Below are positions 9,597 through 18,029 of a stretch of 64,000 nucleotides of DNA, one piece after another. A model generated the notes under the pieces. It saw nothing but the letters and a program-made list of their open reading frames with translations, did no database searches and was not told the origin of the DNA. The position numbers and the translations under genes are program-made. Source of the stretch: Solirubrobacter soli DSM 22325 (GTDB taxonomy: Bacteria; Actinomycetota; Thermoleophilia; Solirubrobacterales; Solirubrobacteraceae); contig NZ_KE384070.1 in assembly GCF_000423665.1 (NCBI RefSeq), positions 98,669 through 162,668 of the forward strand. The letters are read 5' to 3'. How positions within the stretch are numbered: the stretch's first letter is position 1; every line of letters starts with the position of its first letter.

Positions 9597-10574
9597 ATGG
9601 ACACGCTCTGGTTCGTCATCGTCGCGGTGTTCTGGACCGGGTTCTTCGTGCTGGAGGGCTTCGACTTCGGCGTCGGCCTGCTGCACGCCGTGGTCGGGCG
9701 CGACGAGCGTGAGCGGGGGCTGGCGCTGAGCGCGATCGGGCCGTTCTGGGACGGGAACGAGGTCTGGCTGATCGTGGCCGGCGCGTCGATGTTCGCCGCG
9801 TTCCCCGACTGGTACGCGACCCTGTTCTCTGCGCTCTACCTGCCACTGCTGCTGGTGCTCGTGGCCTTGATCCTGCGCGCGGTCGGCTTCGAGTTCCGTG
9901 AGCGGGTGCGCTCGCCGGGCCGCCGGCGGGTGTGGACGTGGGCCGTCACCGGGGCCAGCGCCCTGATCCCGCTCGTGCTGGGCGTCGGGCTCGGGGATCT
10001 CGTGGCGGGGCTTCCGCTCGGGCCGGACGGCGAGTACGCGGGCAACCTGGCCGACGCCTTCACGGCCTACGGACTCCTGACCGGCGTGACGCTGCTGGCG
10101 CTGTGCGCCCTGCACGGCGCCGCGTTCCTCGCGCTCAAGACGACCGGCACCGTGCGCGAGCGGGCGCGGACGCTCGGGGTGCCGCTGGCCGCGGTCGCGG
10201 TGGTGCTGACGCTCGTGTTCGCCGTCTGGAAGCCGGGGGTCCTGAGCGCGGTCGCGGTGGTCGCCGTCGCCGCGGCGGCGATCGCGTTGCGCGCGGGCCG
10301 CGAGGGCTGGGCGTTCACGGCGACCGCGATCGCCATGGGCACGGCCGTCGCCTCACTGTTCGCCGACCTGCACCCGAACGTGCTCGTCTCGACGAACCCG
10401 GCGTACACGCTGACGATCGAGGGTGCCGCGTCCGGGGACTACGCGCTGAAGGTCATGACGGTCGTCGCCGCGGTCCTGTTCCCGGTCGTGCTGCTCTATC
10501 AGGGCTGGACCTACCACGTGTTCAGGGCTCGCGTCCAGCACGACCCGCCACCCGGCCGTCCTCCAGCACGATGA
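9597..10574 (+). CDS. cydB: Cytochrome bd ubiquinol oxidase subunit II
   Basis: 325 residues, eight or nine predicted membrane helices. Opens with TLWFVIVAVFWTGFFVLEGFDFGVG and contains GPFWDGNEVWLI, both standard CydB signatures. A strong ribosome binding site (GAGGAGG) precedes the ATG. Structural partner of CydA in the bd oxidase of the cytoplasmic membrane. Last gene of the zwf operon. Its final 53 bases overlap the 3' end of cydC on the opposite strand. Confidence 0.95.
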   Translation: MDTLWFVIVAVFWTGFFVLEGFDFGVGLLHAVVGRDERERGLALSAIGPFWDGNEVWLIVAGASMFAAFPDWYATLFSALYLPLLLVLVALILRAVGFEFRERVRSPGRRRVWTWAVTGASALIPLVLGVGLGDLVAGLPLGPDGEYAGNLADAFTAYGLLTGVTLLALCALHGAAFLALKTTGTVRERARTLGVPLAAVAVVLTLVFAVWKPGVLSAVAVVAVAAAAIALRAGREGWAFTATAIAMGTAVASLFADLHPNVLVSTNPAYTLTIEGAASGDYALKVMTVVAAVLFPVVLLYQGWTYHVFRARVQHDPPPGRPPAR

Positions 10575-12204
10575 CCTCGTCCATCGCCTCGAGTCCGGCG
10601 AGGCGGTGCGTGATCAGCAGGATGCCGCGGTCGCTCGACAGGGCGTCGGCGACGATCGCGTCGCCGGTCGCGGCGTCGAGGTGCTCTCCGGGCTCGTCGA
10701 GGATCAGGAGCGGGAAGCCGGCGAGCTCGGCGCGGGCGAGCGCGAGCCGCCGCCGCTCGCCGCCCGAGAGCTGCTCGCCGCCCGGACCGCACTCGGTGTC
10801 GAGTCCGTCGGGCAGGCTGTCGACCCACGCGGCGAGGCGCGCGCGCTCGAGCGCGACGCGCAGGTCCGCTTCGCTCGCGTCGCGACGGGCGAGCAGGAGG
10901 TTCTCGCGCAGGGTCGTGTCGAACACGTGCGCGTCCTGGGCGATCAGCCCGACGACCGTGCGGTACGCGCCGCCGTCGAGCGTCTCGATCGGGACGCCAC
11001 CGAGTGTCACCGAGCCCGCCTCGTAGTCGAGCAGCCGCGTCAGCACGGCCGCGAGCGTGGACTTGCCGGCGCCGCTGCGGCCGACGACGGCGATGCGCCG
11101 GCCGGGGGCGAGGTCGAGGTCGATCCCATCCAGCACCCACGGCCCCGCGGGCCCGTAGCGAGCCCGGAGGCCGCGCACGCGCAGCTCGCGACCGGCCGGC
11201 AGCGGCGCCGGGTGCGCCGGCTCGGTCACCGGCGCGGGTACGTCGAACGGCTCCAGCACGCGCCGTGCGCTCGCCCGCCCGGCGGCGAGCTGCTGGGCGG
11301 CGCCGGGCAGGCCGATGACGAGCTCGAGCGCGGCGAGCGGCACGAGCACGACGACCGCGAGCAGGACGCGGTCGAGCCGGGCCTCGTCGACGGCGTGCAC
11401 GCCGGCGGCGAGGGCGCCGCACAGCGCGAGCCCGCACGCCAGCGTCACCACGGCGCGCCCGCGCCCGAGCGCCCGCGCCGCGCCACCCGCCTGCCGGGAA
11501 AGCCGCGCGTCGAGCTGCGCGACGTCGCGCAGCGCGTGTGGCAGCGCGCCGTTGACGCGCAGCTCGGGCGCCGCGTGGACGATGTCGACGACCGCGGCGC
11601 CGAGCTCGCCGTGGAGATGGGCGTCGTGGCTCCGTGCGCGCCACGGCTGGGCGGCGGCGGCGACCACCAGCGCGGCCAGGACGAGCGCACCCGCCGCCGG
11701 GAGCAGCGTCCACAGCAACACGACCGTCGCCGCCCCGGCGAGCAGCGCGACGGCGCACGGCGCGACGACCCGCAGCAGCAGATCCTGCAGCGCATCCGTG
11801 TCGCGGACAAGACGCGCGAGGAGATCGCCGTCACGGAACGCGGGCAAGCCGGTCGGGGCGAGGGGGACGAGCCGGCGGTAGAGCGCCACCCGCAGCGCCG
11901 CGAGCGCACGGAACGCCGCATCGTGGCCGGCCAGACGCTCGGCGTAGCGCCCGATCGCGCGCGCGAGCGCGAAGAACTGCACGCCCGCGATCGCCAGGCC
12001 GAGCACCGCCGCCCCCGGCTGCTCCGCCGCGCGCGCGATCAGCCAGGCCGACGTGGCGAGCAGCCCGACACCCGCGCACGCCGCGCCGGCCCCGAGCAAG
12101 GTCGCGAGGAACAGCCGCCCGCGCGCGGGTCGCCCGAGCGCGACGAACCGCCGCACCGCGCCGCCGCCCGCCAACCTAAAGGGGTCAGGCCCCTTTAGGT
12201 TCAT
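10522..12204 (-). CDS. cydC: Thiol reductant ABC exporter subunit CydC
   Basis: 560 residues. Six-helix ABC exporter domain (about 20-300), then an ATPase domain with Walker A GRSGAGKST near 373, signature LSGGERRR and Walker B LLILDEP. With CydD it exports glutathione or cysteine and is needed to assemble cytochrome bd. The ATG at 12204 overlaps the cydD stop (ATGA), which fixes the start. Codons 2-10 are made of a perfect inverted repeat (12173-12201), so the first residues NLKGPDPFRL are probably repeat-derived. Converges on cydB with a 53-base overlap. Confidence 0.92.
   Translation of the reverse strand: MNLKGPDPFRLAGGGAVRRFVALGRPARGRLFLATLLGAGAACAGVGLLATSAWLIARAAEQPGAAVLGLAIAGVQFFALARAIGRYAERLAGHDAAFRALAALRVALYRRLVPLAPTGLPAFRDGDLLARLVRDTDALQDLLLRVVAPCAVALLAGAATVVLLWTLLPAAGALVLAALVVAAAAQPWRARSHDAHLHGELGAAVVDIVHAAPELRVNGALPHALRDVAQLDARLSRQAGGAARALGRGRAVVTLACGLALCGALAAGVHAVDEARLDRVLLAVVVLVPLAALELVIGLPGAAQQLAAGRASARRVLEPFDVPAPVTEPAHPAPLPAGRELRVRGLRARYGPAGPWVLDGIDLDLAPGRRIAVVGRSGAGKSTLAAVLTRLLDYEAGSVTLGGVPIETLDGGAYRTVVGLIAQDAHVFDTTLRENLLLARRDASEADLRVALERARLAAWVDSLPDGLDTECGPGGEQLSGGERRRLALARAELAGFPLLILDEPGEHLDAATGDAIVADALSSDRGILLITHRLAGLEAMDEVIVLEDGRVAGRAGREP
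12173..12201. repeat. Perfect 12-bp inverted repeat inside the cydC start codons
   Basis: Arms AACCTAAAGGGG and CCCCTTTAGGTT are separated by the 5-base loop TCAGG. The right arm touches the cydC ATG (12204-12202), so the mRNA would form a strong hairpin straight after AUG. Either a translational control element or a short palindromic repeat captured as coding sequence. No second copy was seen in this window. Confidence 0.75.
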
Positions 12205-13760
12205 GCCATCGCCTCGGTGGGTGCGAGCTCGATCACCCGGTCGGCGAGTGCGATGAGTGCGGGGCGGTGCGCGACGAGCACGACGGTGCGGCCGCGCGCG
12301 AGTTCGCGGACGACCTCCGCCTCGGTGCGGGCGTCGAGTCCTGCCGTCGGCTCGTCGAGCAGCAGCAGGGGCGCGTCGCGCACGAAGGCGCGCGCGAGCG
12401 CCACGCGCCGGCGCTCGCCCGCGGACAGGCCCGCGCCGCGTTCGCCGAGCGGCGTGTCGATCCCCGCCGGGAGGCAGACGACGGTGTCGGCCAGACGCGC
12501 GTCGGCGAGCGCGCGCCAGACCGCGGCGTCCGACGCGTCCGGCCGGCCGGCGCGGACGTTGTCGGCGATCGTGCCCGCGAACAGGCTCGGGTGCTGCGGG
12601 ACCCACGCCAACGAGTCGTGCCACGCCGCGGGGTCGAGGTCGCGCAGGTCGACTCCACCGACCGAGACCCGGCCCGCCTGCGGCGCCACCAGGCCGAGCA
12701 GGACGGCCAGCAACGTCGACTTGCCGGTGCCGCTCGGCCCCGTGAGCGCCACGATCTCGCCTGGCTCGACCGTCAGCGAGACGCCGTCGAGTACCGGGCC
12801 GCCGCGCCCCGGATAGGCCACGCGCAGCCCGTCGACGACGATCGAGAGCGACGCGACCGCGCACGTCCCGGCTCGCGGGACGGGCGCGTCCAGCACCGCC
12901 GCGATCTGCGCGAGCGCCGCCTTTCCCTCTGCCCCCGCGTGGTAGCTCTCGCCGAGCCGGCGCAACGGCAGGTACGCCTCGGGCGCGAGGATCAGGACCA
13001 GCAGCGCCGTCTCCAGGGCCATGTCACCGCCGAGCAGCCGCAGGCCGATCGCGACGGCGACGAGCGCCACAGAGAACGAGGCCAGCAGCTCGAGCACCAG
13101 GGATGAGAGGAAGGCGACGCGCAGCGTCGCCAGCGTCTGCTCGCGATACGCGCCGGCGACGACGCCGATCGTGTCCGCCTGCGCCGCGGCGCGCCCGAAG
13201 AGCTTCAGGGTCGTCAAGCCGGCGACGACGTCCAGGAAGTGGCCGGAAAGGCGTTGCAGCGTGCGCAGGCTCGTGTCCACGCGCTCGCGCGTCGAGGCAC
13301 CGACGAGCGCCATGAACAGCGGCACGAGCGGGAGCGTGCCGAGCACGATCGCGGCCGACACCGGGTCGCGGGCGGCCAGCACGACGAGCACGACCCCGGG
13401 GACGATCGCCGCGAGCGCGACCTGAGGGAGATAGCGGGCGAAGTACGGGTCGAGCGCGTCGATCCCACGCGTCGCGAGCGTGCTAAACGCGCCCGGCGAC
13501 GGCCCGTCCACGCGCCCCGCCCGTTCGAGCAGCGCGAGCCGGAGCCGGGTTCGCACCCGGGTCGAGCAGCGCCCGCTGACGACCTCGGAGAGCCAGGCCA
13601 GCGCGGCGCGCGCCACCACGACCCCGACCAGGGCCGCGAGCGCGCCGGTCGACACGCGCGCGATCGCCGCGGCCAGCAGCCACGCCTGGGCGACCAGCGC
13701 CAGCGCCGTCGCGACGCCGAGCGCGACGGAGGCGATGATCGACACACGCGCCTGCGCCAC
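12201..13760 (-). CDS. cydD: Thiol reductant ABC exporter subunit CydD
   Basis: 519 residues. N-terminal six-helix exporter domain, then an ATPase domain with Walker A GPSGTGKST near 341, signature LSAGERRRVALARA and Walker B LLLLDEP. Works as a heterodimer with CydC in the cytoplasmic membrane. GTG start at 13760 preceded by GAGGTGGATC; the usual N-terminal helix is nearly complete, so little can be missing. The stop overlaps the cydC start. No promoter was recognised in the 24-base gap to the MalT-like regulator gene, so cotranscription with it is possible. Confidence 0.92.
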   Translation of the reverse strand: MAQARVSIIASVALGVATALALVAQAWLLAAAIARVSTGALAALVGVVVARAALAWLSEVVSGRCSTRVRTRLRLALLERAGRVDGPSPGAFSTLATRGIDALDPYFARYLPQVALAAIVPGVVLVVLAARDPVSAAIVLGTLPLVPLFMALVGASTRERVDTSLRTLQRLSGHFLDVVAGLTTLKLFGRAAAQADTIGVVAGAYREQTLATLRVAFLSSLVLELLASFSVALVAVAIGLRLLGGDMALETALLVLILAPEAYLPLRRLGESYHAGAEGKAALAQIAAVLDAPVPRAGTCAVASLSIVVDGLRVAYPGRGGPVLDGVSLTVEPGEIVALTGPSGTGKSTLLAVLLGLVAPQAGRVSVGGVDLRDLDPAAWHDSLAWVPQHPSLFAGTIADNVRAGRPDASDAAVWRALADARLADTVVCLPAGIDTPLGERGAGLSAGERRRVALARAFVRDAPLLLLDEPTAGLDARTEAEVVRELARGRTVVLVAHRPALIALADRVIELAPTEAMA

Positions 13761-13784
13761 GATCCACCTCGGACGTTCGCGGGC

Positions 13785-15932
13785 TCAGGCCTCGATCAGG
13801 CCGAGCTCGCGGGCGCGCATCACCGCGGCCGAGCGCGATCGCACGCCGATCTTGCGATAGACCGCGTTGGCCTGCGTCTTGACGGTGTTCCCCGTGACGC
13901 TCGTGCGCTCGCCGATCTGCCGGAACGTCAGGTGGGTGGGGAGGAACTGGAGCACCTTGAGTTCAGCGGCGGTCAACACGAACCGCTCCTCCCGCACGGC
14001 CGTGCGGTAGGCATCGAGCTCTGCGCCGGCTGCCAGCTGCCACTCCGCGAGCGTCACCGCGCCGGGGAGCCGCGCGACCAGCCGGCCGGCCGCCACGGCG
14101 TGCCGGCACGCCCCGTTGACGTCGGTCAACCGCAGGGCCGCGCGCGCCAGCACCACCTCGACCTCGGCGTCGTACCAGACCGCGAAGTCCGTCAGCCGTT
14201 CGCGCAGCGCCGCGGCCGCCGCGAGGTCCTGCGCGGCACCGTCGACGCGGCGCAGGGCGCTCACGAACGCCGACACGGCGAGGACGAGTGCGCTGGCGGG
14301 GAAGCGTTCCAGGCGGAAACGCTCGACCTGAGCGCGGGCGCGGGCCGTGAGCCCGGCGGCCTCCTCACGATCGTCCTCGTCGAGCGCGAGGAGCGCGAGC
14401 TGCGCGAGGCAGAGGGCTCCGATCAGCGGTGCGTGGACGGCTGCCCGCCGCGCGCCCTCCTCGAGCAGTGCGCGTGCAGCGCCGCGTTCCGAGCGCAGAT
14501 GAGCGGCGACCCCCGAGGCGAGTCGGCAGAGCGCCTGGCCGGGGCTGTCGGGCGCGAGCAGCTCGGACGCGCGAGCAGCGTCCGCGGCGATGGCGGTGAG
14601 GCCCTGGCGACCGAGCACCGCGCGCAAGGCGGTGCCGACGCCGACGATCTCCGGCGTGCCGCCGGAAGCGGCCGCGCGAAGCCAGTGCTCCGCGATGTCA
14701 CCTTGCCCGCCGGCGAGCTGGACGGCGGCTGCGGCAACGGCGAGGGGCGGCCGACGGGCGATCTCTCCCGGTGCGAACAGGCTGAGCCAGTGCTCGACCA
14801 TCTCACCCGTGGCGCGCTCGACGCATTGTCCGAGCGCGGCAGAGACGGTCGCGCACCCTCGTTGCGGATCGCCCGCCGCGAGCGCGTGACGGAGCGCGGC
14901 CTCGGTGTCGCCGGCGCGCTCGTGCCAGGCGCTCGCCCGCCGGTGCAGCGCCGGCTCGAGCGCCGGTCCACGCGCGCCCAACTCGGCGCGCAGCAGGTCG
15001 CGCACGAGGTGGTGATGGCGCACGCGCTCGCCGCTGCGGTCGAGCGCGACGAACGGGAAGCCGCGGCGTTGGAGCCGGTCGAGCATCCTGGCCGAGTCCG
15101 TGCGCTCGAGCACGGCGTCGCACAGGGGTGCCGTGAACGCGTCGAGTGCCGCCGTCGCGGTGACGAACTCGCGCTCGGCGTCATCGAGCGTCGCGAGCAC
15201 CTCGTCGCGGATGTACGCGGCGACGAGCCGGTCGCGGCCGTCGAAGCACGCGAACGCATGCTCGGCGGCACTCCGTCCGAGTGAGACGGCGGCGAGCGCC
15301 AGCCCCGCGGGCCAGCCTTCGGTGTGGCGCATGAGCGCGTCGAGCGCCTCGGCGTCGACCCGCAGGCCCGCCGCTCGGACGAACTCGGCGGCCTCGGCTC
15401 GGGTCATCGCCAGAGCCGGCGCCCGCAGCTCCGTCACCAGTCCCGCGGCGCTCAGTCGCGCCACGGGCAGGGGCAGCTCGGTGCGCGACGCGAGCGCGAT
15501 GGTCATGCCCTCGGGAGGCCGCCGCATGACGCCGGCGAGCGTCTCGTGGGCGCCGGGCTCGAGCACATTCTGCACGTCGTCGAGGACCAGGACGATGCGG
15601 CCGTCGCGGGCCTGGGCGAACGCGTCGTCCGCGGCCCGGGCGATCGCGCGCAGCAACAGCAGCGGATCGTCGTGGGGGCGGCCCAGCGTCAACCACGCGC
15701 TCGGCCGCGGGTCGCGCGCGCACCACTCGCGCAGGAGCGTGGTCTTGCCGTACCCGGCCGGTGCCACCAACACGGCGAACGGACGCCCGCCGGGGCCGCC
15801 GAGCGCGTCGAGCAGGCGTTCGCGCCGTGCGAGCGGGGGTCGCGCCGGATTCCGGAGCTGCGCGTCGCGTCGTGACATGATCGGGCGCAGCTGCGTGTCA
15901 CGCAGCACCTCGTCCGCAGAGATGACCGTCAT
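13785..15932 (-). CDS. MalT-like LuxR-family ATP-dependent transcriptional regulator
   Basis: 715 residues. An N-terminal STAND/AAA module has Walker A APAGYGKTT at residues 57-65 and Walker B VLVLDDV near 115. A long alpha-helical TPR-like middle follows, then a C-terminal LuxR-type helix-turn-helix (LTAAELKVLQFL...NTVKTQANAVYRKIGVRSR). Proteins of this build sense a ligand, hydrolyse ATP to oligomerise, and activate transcription. Start chosen at 15932, with an in-frame ATG 18 codons later as an alternative. Sits just upstream of cydDC on the same strand, which may make that pair its target. Confidence 0.85.
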   Translation of the reverse strand: MTVISADEVLRDTQLRPIMSRRDAQLRNPARPPLARRERLLDALGGPGGRPFAVLVAPAGYGKTTLLREWCARDPRPSAWLTLGRPHDDPLLLLRAIARAADDAFAQARDGRIVLVLDDVQNVLEPGAHETLAGVMRRPPEGMTIALASRTELPLPVARLSAAGLVTELRAPALAMTRAEAAEFVRAAGLRVDAEALDALMRHTEGWPAGLALAAVSLGRSAAEHAFACFDGRDRLVAAYIRDEVLATLDDAEREFVTATAALDAFTAPLCDAVLERTDSARMLDRLQRRGFPFVALDRSGERVRHHHLVRDLLRAELGARGPALEPALHRRASAWHERAGDTEAALRHALAAGDPQRGCATVSAALGQCVERATGEMVEHWLSLFAPGEIARRPPLAVAAAAVQLAGGQGDIAEHWLRAAASGGTPEIVGVGTALRAVLGRQGLTAIAADAARASELLAPDSPGQALCRLASGVAAHLRSERGAARALLEEGARRAAVHAPLIGALCLAQLALLALDEDDREEAAGLTARARAQVERFRLERFPASALVLAVSAFVSALRRVDGAAQDLAAAAALRERLTDFAVWYDAEVEVVLARAALRLTDVNGACRHAVAAGRLVARLPGAVTLAEWQLAAGAELDAYRTAVREERFVLTAAELKVLQFLPTHLTFRQIGERTSVTGNTVKTQANAVYRKIGVRSRSAAVMRARELGLIEA

Positions 15933-16040
15933 CGTACGGGCAGCTTGCCGCCGGTCGCTCGCCGACGGCAAGGGCGTGAGGACCTGCCTTCGGGGGTGCT
16001 GACCCGACGCGAGAAGGGGTGCTGGCCCGCGAATGAGGGG

Positions 16041-16077
16041 TTGACGGGCGTCGGTTCGAAGCGGGATAGTCGAACCG
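16041..16077 (+). promoter_or_regulatory. Candidate promoter with inverted repeat around its -10, before the response regulator gene
   Basis: TTGACG (16041-16046) is followed at 18 bases by GATAGT (16065-16070). The 8-bp arms CGGTTCGA (16052-16059) and TCGAACCG (16070-16077) form a perfect inverted repeat flanking the -10-like element. This could be an operator, perhaps for self-regulation. Inferred from pattern only. Confidence 0.4.
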
Positions 16078-16091
16078 TGGGAGCGCGCGTC

Positions 16092-16793
16092 ATGCCCTCC
16101 GCCGTCCCGGCTCGGCCATCAGCCGCGCCCGCGTGCCGTCCGCTACGCGTGATCGTCGCCGATGACAGCTACCTCGTGCGGGAGGCGCTCGGATATCTGC
16201 TCGGCACCGACCCGCGCGTCGATCTGGTGGCTCGCTGCGAGGACGGCGAGGAGCTCGAGCGCATGGTCGGCGCCGAGTTGCCCGATGTCGTGCTGACCGA
16301 CATCAGGATGCCGCCGCGCGGGGACGACGAAGGCATCCAATTCGCCGAGCGGCTTCGCACGACGCACCCTGGGATCGGCGTTGTCGTGCTCAGCCTCTAC
16401 GCCGACCCGCGGTACGCGCTCGCGCTGTTCCAGCACGGCTCCGAGCGTCGTGCCTACCTGCTCAAGGACCGCTGTCGCGACCGCGAGCACCTGATCGGCG
16501 CCATCGCTGCCGTCGCGGACGGCGGCTCGGTGGTGGACCCGAAGATCGTCGAGGCGTTGATCGCGGCGCGCCGTACCGGGCTCGACGAGCTCACGCCGCG
16601 CGAGCGCGAGATCCTCGGCGGCATGGCGCGAGGCATGAGCAACCAGGCGATCGCCGGCGAGGTCTTCCTGTCCAAGAAGGCGGTGGAGAAGCACATCAAC
16701 GCGATCTTCATGAAGCTCGGCCTGGTCGAGTCCGAGGAGGTCAGCCGGCGCGTCAAGGCGGCGCTGATCTACCTGTCCGGCGACACGAGCTGA
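16092..16793 (+). CDS. NarL/FixJ-type response regulator
   Basis: 233 residues. Receiver domain with acidic pair Asp24-Asp25, phospho-acceptor Asp70 (DVVLTDIRMPP) and conserved Lys in AYLLKDR, then a LuxR-type helix-turn-helix (LTPREREILGGMARGMSNQAIA...VEKHINAIFMKL). Start at the ATG at 16092 with GGGAG eight bases upstream; a longer frame to 15945 is not supported. No histidine kinase gene is adjacent, so its partner is elsewhere. Divergent from the MalT-like gene across a 159-base region holding the candidate promoter. Confidence 0.9.
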   Translation: MPSAVPARPSAAPACRPLRVIVADDSYLVREALGYLLGTDPRVDLVARCEDGEELERMVGAELPDVVLTDIRMPPRGDDEGIQFAERLRTTHPGIGVVVLSLYADPRYALALFQHGSERRAYLLKDRCRDREHLIGAIAAVADGGSVVDPKIVEALIAARRTGLDELTPREREILGGMARGMSNQAIAGEVFLSKKAVEKHINAIFMKLGLVESEEVSRRVKAALIYLSGDTS

Positions 16794-18007
16794 AGCACCT
16801 GAGCCGCCGGCGGCGTCCAGCGACCCTCGAGCGCCTCCTCGCGCGGCCAGAAGAGGCGCAACGTGAGGACGAAGCGGTCCGGCGGGGCCGGGAGCCAGTT
16901 CGTCCCACGACCGGCGTCAGGCGCGTCGTGCTGGATCAGGATCGAGAGCGCGCCGTCGGCGTCCAGCATCAGGCCCTGCGCATCGCTGAGCGATCCGGCG
17001 GACGTCGACAGCGACCAGAAGGCTTGGACCGGCGGCGCCGCCTCGGGCGCGAAGCGCAGGACATAGCGGTCGCGTCCCGTCAGGGCCACACCGTTCGCGT
17101 CGGCCTCGGCCACCGCCACCAACTCGTCGGTCGCCGGCTCGTCGCCGAGGCCGGTGCGCGCTGCCGCCGCACGTCGCAGATAGTCGCTCCCGTAGCGCCC
17201 GTGGTCGTAGTTGATCCGCCACGCGCCCACGCGCGTGCCGGCCGGCTGGGCGACCGCCGCCCGGAGGGCCTCGCGGCCGCGCCGCACACCGGCGTCGAGG
17301 GCCGGCGCGAGCCCATCCCCAGCCGCGAGCACCTCGCGCAAGCGCGTCAGGATCCCGCGATCCGCGGGCTCCGGTGCGTTGTCGCCGCTCAGCCGCAGCA
17401 GATCCGAGAAGAAGGCTTGGGCGTCGAGCTGATCGACCTCGGCCGCCGCCCGCACCGTTGCGCCGTTGCCATCGGCGGCCGCCGCCGGCGCCTTCCCGTC
17501 CTCGACGGTCGTCCAGCGGCTCGCCGGCGCGAGCCGGATCCCCTCGGCGAGCCGATCGTCGCCCTCGCCCGCCTCGATCGCTCCCGTGACGCGCACGAGC
17601 CGTGTGGGCGTGGCGATCGCGGTCAGCCCGGCGCGCAGGTGGGTGCCCTGGCTCGCCGGTCCGACCAGAGCGATCGCGCGCGGTTCGGTGCCCGTCGTCC
17701 GCACGCCGACGGACGCGAACGCCGTGTGCCAGGAGTCGCGCAGCCAGATCACGTAGTAGCGCCCGAACGTCTCCGGCAGCGAGAGCACCCAGGGTTCCTG
17801 CCCGACGTCGAGCCAGCCCCAGATCCGGCGCGTGTGGTCCTGCGCGGCGGCGAGGAAGAGGCGGTTCGATTCGCGCGCGGCGTGGGCGCTGAGCAGCAGC
17901 GGATAGCCGAAGACGTACGCGTCCTGAGCCAGCGCGATGGCGTCGGACTCGGTGATCTCACCAGCGGACACAGGCTGACCGTAGGAGCACCCGCCAGGCT
18001 CCGGCAT
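16769..18007 (-). CDS. DUF1254/DUF1214 domain protein
   Basis: 412 residues. The N-terminal half shows the DUF1254 pattern (AYVFGYPLLL, then GWLDVGQEPWVLSLPE...FGRYYVIWLRDSWHTAFASVG). The C-terminal part shows the DUF1214 pattern (RDRYVLRF, then FWSLS...NWLPAPPDRFVLTLRLFWP). Function is unknown for both. No convincing signal peptide is present from the ATG at 18007; a second ATG (18010) precedes it and a GTG at 17968 is also possible. Its 3' end overlaps the end of the response regulator gene by 25 bases, converging. Confidence 0.8.
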   Translation of the reverse strand: MPEPGGCSYGQPVSAGEITESDAIALAQDAYVFGYPLLLSAHAARESNRLFLAAAQDHTRRIWGWLDVGQEPWVLSLPETFGRYYVIWLRDSWHTAFASVGVRTTGTEPRAIALVGPASQGTHLRAGLTAIATPTRLVRVTGAIEAGEGDDRLAEGIRLAPASRWTTVEDGKAPAAAADGNGATVRAAAEVDQLDAQAFFSDLLRLSGDNAPEPADRGILTRLREVLAAGDGLAPALDAGVRRGREALRAAVAQPAGTRVGAWRINYDHGRYGSDYLRRAAAARTGLGDEPATDELVAVAEADANGVALTGRDRYVLRFAPEAAPPVQAFWSLSTSAGSLSDAQGLMLDADGALSILIQHDAPDAGRGTNWLPAPPDRFVLTLRLFWPREEALEGRWTPPAAQVLQLVSPDR

Positions 18008-18025
18008 CATCCCGTTCGGACGACG
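18006..18025. promoter_or_regulatory. Copy 3 of the recurrent motif (17/20, reversed) at the DUF1254 gene start
   Basis: The minus strand reads CGTCGTCCGAACGGGATGAT, a 17/20 match to the copies at 731 and 19607. It overlaps the start codon region of the DUF1254 gene. Weakest of the four sites. Confidence 0.25.
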
Positions 18026-18029
18026 CCGT

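Noticed and set aside
13239..15284. A 681-codon plus-strand frame over cydD and the MalT-like gene
   Set aside because: Composition typical of reverse-strand shadow (many Arg, Glu, Gly); the minus-strand genes have clear Walker and helix-turn-helix motifs.
15944..15972. CTTGCCG/CGGCAAG inverted repeat as a terminator
   Set aside because: Seven-base stem with a 15-base loop, no following T-run, and it lies between divergent gene starts where no terminator is needed.
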